Source: Pomacea canaliculata
Taxonomy: Eukaryota; Mollusca; Gastropoda; Architaenioglossa; Ampullariidae
Assembly (NCBI RefSeq): GCF_003073045.1
Contig: NC_037594.1
Span: forward strand, 30,306,737 to 30,370,736
Reading direction: 5' to 3'
Length of the DNA: 64,000 nt
In this document: one piece after another, positions 1 to 12,266 of the stretch
Layout: every line of letters begins with the position of its first letter
Numbering within the stretch: position 1 is the stretch's first letter
Made by a program: the position numbers and the translations under genes
Notes under the pieces: model-generated
The model's input: only the letters and a program-made list of their open reading frames with translations
Databases searched by the model: none
What the model was told of the DNA's origin: nothing

Positions 1-95
1 TTTATCTATATTTAGCTTCAGAAATAATCATCCTTAATTTAGGATTCACCTCCAAGTTTTGCTTACTTCATACAATTGACTTGGAAATCACGTGT

Positions 96-375
96 TCAGC
101 TGTAATCAATGGCGTTACTTTGTACTCCATTCCTGATAGTTTCTAGCTTCCACTGACTCATTTGTAGTCTCAAATCATCGCAAGCTTCAGGTTTTTCTGT
201 GCTTGCCCACATGTTGAGGACTGCGAGTGCAATGTGTTTGGAAAGTCGTCTCAAAAGAAAGCTGACATTGGAGTTGGGAGTGGCCCACTGATTCCATAAT
301 TCAACAACGGATGATAAGTTTTGCTCAAGCCGAGCTTTGAAAACCGTTTTAGGTTCTTGAAGGCTTTTCCATTCT
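96..375 (-). CDS. Unidentified coding-like stretch, possible terminal exon
   Basis: Read on the minus strand, 280 bases stay open from an AG acceptor (bases 376-377) to a TGA at 96-98. The predicted 92 residues have ordinary amphipathic protein composition, with segments such as VELWNQWATP, LLRRLSKHIALAVLNMW and SQWKLETIRNG. That looks more like a helical folded protein than a chance frame. I do not recognise the family. Upstream exons, if any, would lie between here and about 3400, and I could not find convincing ones. It could be the last exon of a host gene or the remnant of a duplicated gene. Confidence 0.35.
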
Positions 376-751
376 CTAAACTAGAAACTCGCTGCCACGA
401 ATGTACAGGTTATTAAGGGGCCTGAGACCGCTGCTTGTCTGAGGAACTGTTGGATGTAGTCATCTTGAAGGGACCTTCCTCCCTTCCTACCCGCTCCTGC
501 AGTGCCAAGCCATTGTAGCACAACAGACCTTCACCCAGTTGACAGGAGCCATTATTCTCATCTTCATTAAACTGTCTCAGTTTGCACATACGGTCGTTCT
601 TCTGAATTTTTGAAACATCTGTTTCTGGTCTTGCAAAATGACAGACAGGCGACAGCACTCTTGATCTCAGAAGAAGCAGAAAATTTGAAAAGTGTACTGT
701 GGATACAAGGTCATCTTGGTGCACGTGAAGCACTACAAACCAACCAACAGT
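376..751 (-). other. Open minus-strand stretch, family not recognised
   Basis: A minus-strand frame is open from about 960 down to 413. Its right part only shadows the LINE tail on the other strand. The part left of about 750 has protein-like composition (for example a PETDVSKIQKNDR segment) and lies next to the coding-like stretch at 96-375. I see no splice sites or family motif that make it a convincing gene. It may belong to the same decayed or unidentified unit. Confidence 0.25.
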
Positions 752-1245
752 CGACCTTACATCCCAGCTAGACAACTCCACTCCTCCTCTGATGGTCGTC
801 TTCTTACTCTTCCTGTCACCAGAACAACATATGGCCACAGGATTTTTATTGTGCAGTGAAACAATGAAACTCTCTCCCTTTATCCACCACCTCCCCGCTA
901 TTGAATCCTTTACACGTGCACTGTAAACACTTCTTCCGTAAACATGACTCCTAACATTTCCCATAATGCTAGTCCTTTGTCACACCCTTCCTTGCTCGTC
1001 TTCCTTTTGCAATATCATGTTACTCTCTGTTCTTGTTATTTCGTCCCTCTTAGCGTTTTATGTATTTGATTTTATTCTTCGATAGTAATGTTGGATATTC
1101 TTTAATAGTTCATATGTTGTTTGTTTTCCTGTCCTTTGTATGCTGTCCATGTTCGTTCTTGTTCTTCGAGTGTGAGTATGCGCTTTACAAATTTTGCATT
1201 TATTATTATTATTACTTGTAACTGTTGTACTTGATAAATTAAATT
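752..1245 (+). mobile_element. L2-like LINE, 3' end fragment
   Basis: From the motif CATCCCAGCTAGACAACTCC onward this aligns by eye, base for base with scattered differences, to 59280-59740. That second copy sits downstream of recognisable LINE reverse-transcriptase C-terminal sequence. Shared landmarks are the ACCAGAACAACA block, the CCACAGGATTTTTA block and the tail GAGTGTGAGTATG(C/T)GCTTTA. The copy is severely 5'-truncated, keeping only the ORF end and 3' UTR, and it ends in a short ATT-rich tail near 1200-1215. The orientation is plus. Confidence 0.7.
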
Positions 1246-3410
1246 TCAAATTAACTTAGGCTGAATTTTTTTTAAAAAGAGGAAAAACATGTACCCTTCT
1301 TTGACAGACATGCTAGTCTAAAGACGTCTCGGGGCCGCATCCTGCCCACCCCTGACCCCTAGTTGTTCTCGAACTAAACTGAGATTTGCTGGATCACGTG
1401 ATCTCTGTTGTCACTTCAAGATGTAACTCTGTGCATGACAGTACGTGTCACAATAGAAGCATCCTCCAGAGGTTTGCTGCGCATCCCATGCACGAAAACA
1501 ACATACTGTCTTTTTCTCGCGTCTAACGGGGGCTTCCTTGCACACACGTGTACGGATCCACACAGTCAAAAGTATCTTCTCGTTCTCAAGGAGTGACACA
1601 AAACAAAACAAAAAAACTTGGAATAGTTATGGCCAGAAAAAGTCCTGCCTGTACAAGCGTTTCCTCGAAAAAACATCAATTCCAATCCCTTCGAGATATC
1701 TTTGTCTTGGGTTGGTCAGTAAAGATTGATATAAGGGATCAGTGCCATTCCATCACTTCCTGGCTCTAAAAAGCTCCAGACAGCACTTCCTGCAAACGTA
1801 AGTTTGTCTTCCGACTCCCTTTGCCAAACAGGCCTGCAATTCCCTCAACCCAGGTCTAGCTATAGTCAACCCATTGCAGTTAGTGGTTCACCGGATCTTC
1901 AATAGGCTGTCCGCTGTTTTATCAACGAGTTGACGGAAATACAGTGTTGGAAATGGAACCCCGTGCGTTTCCAATTTAAGTGTTAAAGAGTTGGGAAAGC
2001 AAACAGTCCGCCATTTTGTTTCCCTACCACGTCTGACAATTTCCGAGAGAGAGGCTACCCGAAGTTTACCCAGTAAAATGCGCGGAAGCTAATCAAAACG
2101 GGTTTGCAGTCTGTTCTGTTGTGCGCATTCTGGTTCTTGTTTTTTTTTTTACGTTTTTGCAGCAGATCAGAAAAACTTATATAGGAGCCTCATCTAGAGA
2201 AAAGGTCACCACCAGCACCACCCCACCCATCGGGAGCAATTCTGAAGGAAACTTGTGTGGACATGGTCATTATGATATCACTGAGTGGAAATTGGCCAGA
2301 CCACAGCCCTGCAGACCCTAAGCTGTTTAGGCTGGAAATGCACTGAGAGAAGGCCAGATTGGCGGTTTGGGTGCTTGTGTGTGCATACATGTGTGAGTGC
2401 ATGTGCATATGTGCGGGTGAAGTTGGGGTGGAAGGTGGGGGAATCTCTCAGTTGAAAGAAGCTTCTAGGTGAAAGACAGCTTAAGGATGTAAGATGCAAA
2501 TATCTGAATGTTTGCCACCTTTATCTTTATATTTATTGACAACAGAGACACGGAAAAATGGGTCAGTGTCCAGAACTTTACATAATACTTTTTTCCTGGT
2601 CTCAGTAAGGGGATTTTCTCTCTGCAACTACGCAATAGAAGCATGCAATCGGTGCGCCTCTTTCAAAATTTTAAGAGTGACATTAACATGTATTCTTTTA
2701 CCTGTTTTGACAGAAAGATATCTGAATTAGTGAGCTGGGAAATCACAACTTTCTAATCCACCATGTGAACCAGACACGAGCGAGTGGTAAGTGCCTCAAT
2801 CTGTGCACAAGGCATGCGCTATACCACACAGTTTCCTCACATTTCTATGGTTCTTTTCTCTGTCACAGCAGTTCTGACCAACTCTCCCTGGCCCCTTGCT
2901 TACCGACCTTCCTCTTCCCAAACCCCATCACAAACATCTTGTTTTCCACTCCTGTTGCATTGTTAAAATTAGGTCTGATACTGGCCAATGACTAGAAACA
3001 GGATAGGGAATTTAATATTGCATTCAAGAAGTGAACTTGTCTGCCAGTTTGGTTTTTTTTTCCTTTCTTCTATGTCTACCCTCCTACATATGAATATGCT
3101 TCTGGTAACTTTTCCACATCCAAGGTAAGTCGGCCACTGAAGTGCATGTAACATTCCCCACACATCAGTCTGCACCCTTCTCTATTTGTCTGGCTGAGTT
3201 CACAGGGTGAACTAAGTGCACACTTTAACAGGAAGTGTGTGACCACATAATATTGCAAATATCCATGAGGACTTTGGCAGGATTAGTAATAATTACACAA
3301 GACAAAACACTAGACTGAATGAGGGCTGATGTGAGAGATGAAAGCAGAAAAGCATCATCTAAACATGCACCCACACACAAGCACATGCACTGAAGATATT
3401 TTTGCCCTCT
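1246..3410. other. Intergenic, no gene seen
   Basis: No exon with splice sites, RNA gene or recognisable transposon was found in this stretch. It contains short pyrimidine runs and CA/TG-rich patches near 2360-2410 and 3360-3390. Small open frames here overlap on both strands and have no protein-like character. Confidence 0.5.
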
Positions 3411-3416
3411 TTTATT
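3411..3416 (-). terminator. Candidate poly(A) signal for TRF-A
   Basis: TTTATT on the plus strand reads AATAAA on the minus strand. It lies 464 bases beyond the TRF-A stop codon, a normal 3' UTR length. No transcript evidence is available. Confidence 0.4.
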
Positions 3417-3761
3417 AAAGAGATTATATTTTTTTTCCAATTATCCTCGGCACGCACGGCAGTTAAAAGGGTGTGGCTGGTTCAACGTACCACACTTGTC
3501 AAACAAGTGCAAGTTTGTTTTCGTGGTAATATGAACATTATTTTTAAATTAGCCACTTCTGTTCCAAATGCCTAGAATCCAACAAAAATATCAAATCAAG
3601 GAACAAAAGGTAGCATATGTCTCACGTGATTGCATGCAACAAAAGTACAGGTGACATTCACTTAAAATGAGAAGCAGGTGGGGAAAGGGAAAACAAACTT
3701 TTACAATTTTACATACACACACACGTGCACACAAACACAGCTAAATTAGCAGGGAGGTCGG

Positions 3762-3812
3762 GGGGAATTGCTGCTTTATGCCAAGCCGGCAACTAAGGCT
3801 ACATGAAGAAAG
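3762..3812. repeat. SINE-core-like remnant in the TRF-A 3' UTR
   Basis: The block around TTTATGCCAAGCCGGCAACT and AAGGCTAC resembles the block at 57075-57110 (TTTTTACGCCGAGTCAGCAA, then CTGAGGCTATATTACGGC), which belongs to a tRNA-derived SINE. Only the core survives here. It lies inside the predicted 3' UTR of TRF-A, between the stop codon and the candidate poly(A) signal. Confidence 0.45.
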
Positions 3813-3879
3813 AACAGTGTGCCTGAGCAATAATTTCAAGAGGGTAGGAGGGAAGGGTTTAAAAATAAAGCATTCTCCA

Positions 3880-6800
3880 TTAAACAGGCCCAAACTTTTT
3901 GCAAAGCTTATTAAAAGTTGTGTGAAGAATAGTACGCCATTTGTCCTTCAGCTGCACGTTGGTACGCTGCATCCCAAGCTGGGAGCGAATGAGTGCCCAG
4001 TTGCCCACTCCATGCTGCTGCACTGCTTGGTAAAACTTTTCCTCCTCTGAAGCTGTCCACTTCAGGTGCTTCTTGTGACACGTTCGCAATTTCTGCTTGG
4101 GCCTTTTGGAAGGACTCTCATCAAGACCTGTGGAGAATGAAATTTTAAATATCTTCTAACTCAAAAATTAAGACTTCAAATTTTCTTGAAAATGTAATGT
4201 TAATGTAATGAAATATTATTTGCAAATAAATAGTTCGTCTTATCTCAGTTAACTCCCCACCAGCCTCAACACATACTTTTCTAGAGGTTAGTGACATTAT
4301 GTGTGACACAGATGTAGACACACTGTAAAAATGAATGTGTTACTGTATTCGACAATTTTATAATGTTCTCACTCCCAAAATAAATTGTGTGCTACTCTTG
4401 CTACTTTTATAAAGGGTTATGATGTTCAGTGAACAAAAATTTAACAATAAATTGCAGGTAGTGACATAATACCATATACAGTAGCACATTTGTGGTGAGA
4501 TGAGTTTCAGCTGATTCAGTTAGAATCAAAATAAACACTTTCTCTATCAACATACAGAGTTGAAACAATGGTGAAACACGAAAGAAGTAAGAATGTATTT
4601 CTGTCAAGAAGCTTATTCATGAATCAGCATCCCTAATGAGACCAAATGAGTCTTGAACATTCAGTTCAGCTCAAGGCATGCAAAAGAAGGATGCAAAAAC
4701 CTTTGCTAAAGAATGTGTGTGTGTGTGCATGCAGACATTTGTGAGTGCCATTGCATGCATGCATGTGGGATCAGCATGTTTGCTTTAAGTAGACTGTGAA
4801 TAACTTTGAACATTGGAATAAATGTATTGTCATCATTCTCCTCTTCCTCCCTTTACAAAAATAAGCAGCCGGTGACTGCTCTCACTCCCCTGTGGGACCC
4901 TGTGGTATGCTTGCCTAGCGAGCATTGTAAAAATAGGGTCCCTGCCATCCAGCCAGGCATGCCCTAAGAGGCGACTAAGGTGGACACCTCTCCTACAGGT
5001 AAAGTAGGTTGTGGTAAGGCTAACAACACCACCATGTATAAAAAGCGTGTTACAGAAACTAACAACAGAGTATTCGTCACGGATGGCGAAGGTAATGAAG
5101 CACACCAGGAGACTGGACTTATGAGGGTCGACAGCCAAACCCAAAGGGAGCTGGTGCCCCCACAGTGGACATGGGGTCACCTGGAGCGGGCTTCAGCCGA
5201 TCAACATCGGTGGTGGACTCTGCAACCTGATGCATGAAGAGGAATAGATAGATATTCTGCACTCACTGTCGTCACACACACTGTCTCCTGATGACTTTGT
5301 CTGTTCCGTGCATAGCCAATCGCTCTTTCTTTCAGGCTCCACATAACTCCTGTCACTATCACTGCCATCGATGTGACTATGACTTTCGCTGCACTCTGGT
5401 TCAACTCTTTTTTTATTTCTGTGATGACCCAGTTCTGAAGAACCTTTTCCGCTGTCAGACGATTTACTACTTCCCCTGGTCCTTTTATATTCACTTTGAC
5501 TACTTGCAACAGAATCGTGTAAATCAACTGTACTTCTCGGCGATTCACTCTGAGAAAACTTACTTGGGCTGAAAAAAATAATTCTTTGGACATGAAAATC
5601 ACGACAAAACCATCATAGCTGACTGACAAAACACAAAATCTTCTGCCAAAAAAACAGCCTATAAAATTTGTTTGCATTTGGATTAAATCCCTTTAAATTC
5701 TCCATATTAAACCAAGATATTTTATGCCAAAAATATTTCATACACAACTATAAATGTCTGCATAAAAAATAACAAAAAATTATATGAACATCACGGCAAA
5801 GTTGATAAAATTTATGAGGAAATCCTGGAACCTTAGATAAGGGAGGCTACCACTTTTGAACGTTTTAGTTAAAAAATTTTCTCCCTTTACAACTACTATT
5901 GTAAGTTGAAGCAAAGGAGCTTGGTAACATGACAAGTATTTGTGTTCATTCATTTCTTTTTTTTAACTAAGAACATACACTTTTTTAGGTGTTCTTTCCA
6001 TGCAGCTGTCAATTTCATCTGAAAACAATAAATCAAGACAAAGATAACACATAAACAAAACTAGAAAATTAAAAAACATAAATACCTTGTAAAAGAAAAA
6101 CCTACATATTTTTTAATTTACAAAAACAGATAAATTAAAAAAGCTCACAAATTAGGAAAGAAAAACTATAGGGTGAATTAAAAACAAAACTAGATTAATA
6201 TGGGCAGTTAATGACACAGTGGCTAAAGGGCATGTTGCATGACAGTGAGAACTGTTCTATCTCAGCTTCAACATTTCAATGGATGTGAGACCTTTTGACA
6301 GGGTTGACAACTGGTCGCTTTTCTGGGGTACTCGAATATGTACATGTGTGTGCATGTATGCATGCACACGTTTGTGTATATATAGTACTTTGGGCTTAGT
6401 TTTGGGGGATATTGAGCTTTATAAAATACTCACTGTTACCTTTGCAGTAACTAAACAAAAAAGGCTCAAACCTGGTAAAGGCAACTTTCTTTACTTATTC
6501 CTACTTATTACAAACAAGCAAACACATTCTTGATCATCATATATTTTCATTCGAATAATAAAACTCAAAATTAAAAATCAAAGAAATATCAACATTGAGT
6601 ATTATGCTTTATGTACTAAAACTCTGAATTAAAGTGTCTATTACAACATGCAGTTCACATAGGATATTTTTCACAATATCTTCGCATTTGTACCCTTGAT
6701 TAAAAGTCTTTATATATTTACATTGAACAGACATTTTCAGGACAGAAGCTTTTAGTACCTTCTTCACTCTGTTCCTCTTCCTGCAAGAGCCATCATGCGC

Positions 6801-9800
6801 TCATAAACAGCAGAAACTGCTTTTTCCGTAACCTGTAATGCAGTTATTTGGTCTATGTCTTAATATTATTTGAGAATTCCCAAAGCAATCCTGAGAGCAG
6901 CATACAACAGTAAAGTCCACACACTGTTGTCAATAGGGTCTTGAAAACTGTGACTGAAGCAGCAGGTAACAAAACTAATTTTACCATATCAAACTGATAA
7001 ACATGTATGTAAACAAAAGTTCCTACAGCATGTTTGTGGTCACAAAACATCACCAAGCTTCTAAATAAAGACCAAAACATGGGGAATTGATTTTGACAAC
7101 AGTTGATCCCCAAAAAACATCAGCAAAAATAAAATTAAGAAGTTTTTAATCTGTATAGAGACACATGTTCTCACCTACCCAACCCATCCCCCAACAAAAA
7201 TTACTGTACATTAATTCTTCAGCCTTATAGAGAAAATCTATGTTTACTTTAACGAGCAAAATGGCATTATACTCAATCTTAACCAAGTCTGTACCAGTCA
7301 AATCAAAGAAAATTTTTACACTAAGATATAGCAATAATTATACTTACCTGTGATCGTATTTGCTCCAGATTACAATAAAGCTTTTTCTTGTTTACTCTGT
7401 TGCTAGTTACCATATCTTTATTTGCTTTGAATCGTTTCAAATTTTTGCAAGTTACTTTTCTGAAAAATAATAAGAAAGACTGAAAGAAAAATGTTTTACA
7501 AATATTCTCACAAATGACATAAACGTAAGACTAAAAAGACAGAAATACTACTGGGGAATTGAGATACAATCGGCTTCAACGCGCTGGCAGCTACCAAACA
7601 GAAATTAAGAGAAAAAATCCTTATGCATACAATCGTATCACAGTATACAGTAGCAGGTATAGCTGACCTAAAAAAAATAGCAAGTAACAAACAAGGGTGT
7701 GGGAAAGCAGGGTGTTCAAAACCCCTACTTATTTTGGGGACTGCTCCTCTCCCTGGCTGTCTTACTTTTTCTAGCACTCTGAGGTCAAGTACTCAGTCCA
7801 CAGCTGAGTAAAGTTGAAGAAATATGTTGTCACAGGCATTAAATCAGCCGATGTGAACCACCTACAGATTCAGATGTCATTACTCTGACCAAAGAGTTAT
7901 TTCCAATGACATATTTCTTGCCTTCAAGTGGCTCTTCTGTTTCACTATAAAGCCATGTGAAATAGACTGTATGACACCAGCAAAAACGGCAATTTATGAG
8001 TTTGAAATCAGCTATGTTTAGAAATTATTGGGAAGAAAATAACTGATTTTTTTAAATTTGATTAATTCACAGTCTAAAAATGCAGCTATGACAGCCCATC
8101 TTATTAAGTTGTTGAGTTTTGTCCCTTTCTCCACTTTTATTACTGAGCCCCATGCTAATGTCAATCAGTATGCAATAAGATATCTGCAAGAATGCTGTGG
8201 AGTGACTGCATGTAAATCCATGGAGTACAGATGTTTCCAAAGTGCTTTGAGCAAAATTTAATAAATACCTCTTTGAAAGTTGAGATGGTGGTGTTGAAAA
8301 TGTATTCACAAGCTGCAAAAAAACGAAATAAAATTATATTGTTAATGAAGTCTTACACTGGGTTTTAACTAGACATCGTAACAGAGGTGAAGTATGATAA
8401 CCATAGTGCACAGCAAAGCATGTAAGAGAAAATAAAAACAACACAAGGAAATGCAAGATCAGGGATAACAAATGAGACACCCATCAGAATGTTATATAAC
8501 AGAAACCATTGCAAGAAATGTTTTTTATAAAGTTTTTTAAAGCTGGAAATTAAAATAAAGATGGAAAGACGGATAAGAAACTCCTTACTCCATAACACAG
8601 ATTCTACTTTCCATTTACATTTTCTTTGTTCCATATACTCTTCCTAAAATATGCATGTATACACTGTGAGGTTCAACATTTTATTTCTTTTACAGTGCTT
8701 TTGAACTCGTTTTTGTCAGCTCTGAAATATAAACTCAAAATGTACAACAGGACTGCTACAAAGAAAACTACATCAGTACCTATGAAAATTTGAAAACTCT
8801 AATTCACAGCCACTAATTTTCCTACTACACTAGTGTAAATATAGTTACCAAAGTCAAGACGGGGGTTTTGAAAGTCTCGTAGACAGAGGTCATGAAATTT
8901 CCAACTGACTCCATGTATTTTGCAAAAGACTCTTTCTCAAGGGATGAATTTGGTTTTTGCTTTGCTTTAAGAATTTTTTCTATCTTTGTGTTGACTTTTT
9001 CCTGCAAAGAGAATACACCTATTAAACAATAGCAATCAGACAAAGATAACATCTTTAAACTCAATGCTAATTATTTAGCCTATGTGAGAAATACTGTAGG
9101 AATAATGCTGAGTGCAATAAGAGCAGTTTTAAAGCTATATTATACTATACAATAAAATGGTAAGGAGTATTTTTATACAGACTATTTCTCCTTCAAACAT
9201 TACAAACTTACTCCATATGGACACAGTGAAGACAGCTTCTCACTTATCAATGCAGCAAGATCATAGCGGTCTTTTCGGCACAATACACAGACTGTCTGTA
9301 GGGAGAAAAAGGAAAGTGCTTGTTTAATTAAACCCAACACAAAAAAATTCTCACAGAGAAAGAGTTCTCAAACTGACTCTTTGAACAAATTTTATCAAGC
9401 TAACACTCGAATACACACACACAACCACAGAAGCAAACAAATTTAATACAAACATGCATACACAGATATACACACATCTGCACATATACATGCATCAACG
9501 CTTATACAAAAATATATCACAATCATCACATGTACATGAAATGAATATAAAAAGCAAAGGAAACAACCTGCAAAACTGTTTTTTGACGAAGTATCTTTGC
9601 TTCACTGACTAGATTAGGGAAGTCAGTGATGTTCAGCTCAAGCCTGTTGATACACTCAAGTACCAATCTGAATGATGAGAAAAAGTCTTCAAAGGCATCC
9701 TCATCCATTGGTGATGTGTCTAGATTTTGTACATGAAACAAATGTGCAAAAAGTGCAAGGAAACAGACTTCTTTCTTGTTTACAACACCAGGTTGATCTC

Positions 9801-12059
9801 TGATAATGCCAAACATACCTGCAACAACAAAAGCTGCTTATTAAGCAAAACATCTACTCTTGCAAAAATTTCAGTGCCTTACCTGCACTTTACATGTTAC
9901 ATTCACATGATTTCAAATTATCAACTCAAAAATTAGCCTGCTGTATTTGCTCAAACATTTATATAATTCACTCCTAACATGATAACCAGAACTGCTTCTC
10001 CAGTACCATATTGGCTTATTTCATTTTTTAAAGTAATATATCAGTGGCTTTACACTGCTTCCCTTGTAAACACATTACGGTTTTCAAAGAGCGCTCTGAA
10101 TAGTCCCCCATGGAAAAAAAAAAAAAGAAAAAGAAAAAACTTATACCTGCTTGATCTGTTCTATAACTGAAACTGTGATGTGGATACAAGCATTTACAGT
10201 CTGTATTAGTTTTTTAAAATAAATTGCGATCAGAGAGCAACTGCTGGCTACATATATTTCATCATCCCATATGGCATTCTACAGACAACACATCTGCATG
10301 TTAAGTTGAATGTATTCATGTGTGTGTCTCATTGTTTGAAAAGTTCCATGAGCTTGCTCACAGAGCCAGGATATGGTGATATATGAGTTAACTTTATTAT
10401 ATTATTATTATCTTGTCTACATCACTATTATTTCAGTTCTGTTCTTTCTTTAATGTATATGATCAAAGTTTTTTTCTTCATTTTAAGCCCAATACCCTAT
10501 CCCATCCAAAACAAACTACCGTCATCAGCCTTTTGATCTACCGGGGGTGAATGCAGCGGAGAGTAACACCCCTGGCACAGACCTGATAGCTTCAAAACCT
10601 TTTTAGACCCAATCTCATAAGGTTCCGCTTGTCACTACTTTTAAAACCCTTTAGGATGGTGACAGCTCATTGTTGCAAATGCCAACACTTCACCTATATC
10701 TTGCAGCAAATTAAGAACTATAAATTTTACAACAGTTGATTGGAAAGTTATTTATAGCAATAAATAAACTGAAGAAGACATCTTTCCCAAGATGGTGTAG
10801 CCGGACTGACCATGTTCCTCGCTAGGGCTAGCACTGCGACCTCTAGCGTCAAATCAGTCCATTCCTCTTTAGTCTTTAAGGGAAGAGGACGGAAGTTCCC
10901 AAGAAGAACTTTCCACTAAAATTCTAGCTCTCTTTTGTCAGGTGCATTGTCTAATCTCTACCTCACGTTGTGTTGGGGTTTTTTTCACATTCACTACACA
11001 CCCGCAATCAGCCGACCTTGGAATCCACAAAAGATTCTGCTTTTCCCATACAAAAGTGTATTTTCTTTGGTGTGTCAACTCCATGGATCTTCATGTGTGT
11101 ATCTGCTATTGTGTAACAACTACATGGACAGCACAAATCTCTCTCATGCTAGTAATACACGTTCACATAAATACGACATGTACAAGTGCCATTATTTGAA
11201 AAGTTCTGTAAAAGGATATGATTTATTTTTGGAATTATATAAATTGAAGTTTTTGGCCATGCTAGCAGTTGAATGTGGAACTAGCACTCTGAAATGCCAC
11301 TAAAATCATTATTTAGTGCAGCATGAACAAGAGAGTATCTGTGTTTCACTTAGTACAAAAAAGTCAGTGAACACAAAAGTCACATAATGAGAAATAAATT
11401 GTGAAACTTAATGCAATAATTATCACAGTTAAAACGGTCATCTAAAAAGAACTGATGACGTTTAGGTGAGTGTCAAGCAGATATTGTAACAGGCCTATCA
11501 CAAAATGATTCTAACATATTAATTATGCATTTGTTTGTTTATAAGTTAATGATGAAGATTGTACCCATCTGCCCATTACATGGCAAGCTCCAAGTGAAAA
11601 TGATGACAAAGAACCCAAAAGGCATGTTTTTAAATACACAAATTAAAACTTAAATGAGAATGCAAAACAAGAAAAAACAATGTACTGGACGAACAGCGTG
11701 ACTCGAAATAGCGAGCACCTTGCCATCTGATACAGGAAACGTAAGGAAGTTGTGTAGCAAGGTCGAACACAGATACAGATCTCTTCATTATCTAACTACT
11801 GTTTACTAAAATTATTGATTACAATTTATCTGTCTTCAAAAATAACAGACTGCCGATTTACTATCCAAGTCGTCATTTAGCAGAGGTGTAGAGGAACAGT
11901 AACAAACAAATTAAAAAATAAACTTACCGTCGATGAAATTTCGAGAAACTTCATCAACGACGAAAGAATTATCCATAAATCGTTTAAAACATAAGGGCAA
12001 AAGTACTCAATGATCCAATCAGCAACAACAAAGTGCACACTTTCTGAGGTTTGATCCAT
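3880..12059 (-). CDS. Telomeric repeat-binding factor-like protein TRF-A (TRFH + telobox Myb), frame-disrupted as assembled
   Basis: TRF proteins bind double-stranded telomeric repeats as dimers within shelterin. Minus-strand exons: 11928-12059, 9568-9818, 9212-9295, 8849-9001, 8269-8312, 7348-7459, 6759-6780 (or to 6832), 5979-6018, 5267-5568 and 3880-4127. Exons 1-5 give a helical TRFH-type region beginning about 11 residues after the start (DWIIEYFCPY). The final exon carries a Myb domain with KWTASEEEKF, GVGNWALIR and the telobox core LKDKWRT. The 302-base linker exon is Ser/Asp/Glu-rich. Exon 1 is one base shorter than its TRF-B counterpart: after FCPYVL the expected RFMDNS...DEVSR continues only in a shifted frame, and the literal frame would stop in exon 2. 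With that base restored and the 22-base exon 7, the total is 462 residues. It is either a decaying paralogue or an assembly error. The family call is firm; functionality is uncertain. Confidence 0.85.
4840..5245 (+). repeat. Dispersed repeat, possibly RTE-LINE 5' region
   Basis: This GC-richer block in the AT-rich last intron of TRF-A contains a reading frame (4980-5237) with no counterpart in TRF-B, and phrases such as GGGTCACCTGGAGCGGGC. Its texture matches repeat sequence I associate with molluscan RTE-type elements, but that recognition is from memory. The block ends about 20 bases from the splice donor of the TRF-A linker exon (exon end 5267). It could alternatively be a SINE or a lineage-specific element. 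Confidence 0.45.
9819..11927 (-). other. TRF-A intron 1, otherwise featureless
   Basis: This is a 2.1-kb intron between TRF-A exons 1 and 2. A GC-richer patch at about 10500-10920 may be an old repeat, but I could not assign it. No exons or RNA genes were seen. Confidence 0.5.
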
Positions 12060-12266
12060 CGTCTCTGTGTTCTCCCTCGCGTCCTAACTCTTCGTTGGCG
12101 AGTACACTCCCTTTGCCCATCAACTCGCTCGATCGTAGGTCATTTCACAAACTCATCTGCTTATATCTTGTAAACTGAGGCGTGCGAATAAGTTTAGCCA
12201 CCATTTTACTAACCAAAACGGTCGCTTTGCCTCGGTATTTTTCTCTTTATACTATATCTTTTAAAC

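Noticed and set aside
413-964. 183-codon minus-strand frame as one gene
   Set aside because: Its first half lies antisense to an L2-like LINE 3' UTR; only the left part has protein-like character, and it is reported separately at low confidence.
5201-5677. 158-codon minus-strand open frame
   Set aside because: It is the wrong frame of the TRF-A linker exon (5267-5568); the true frame has no internal Met, fits the splice phases and matches the 302-base exon of TRF-B.
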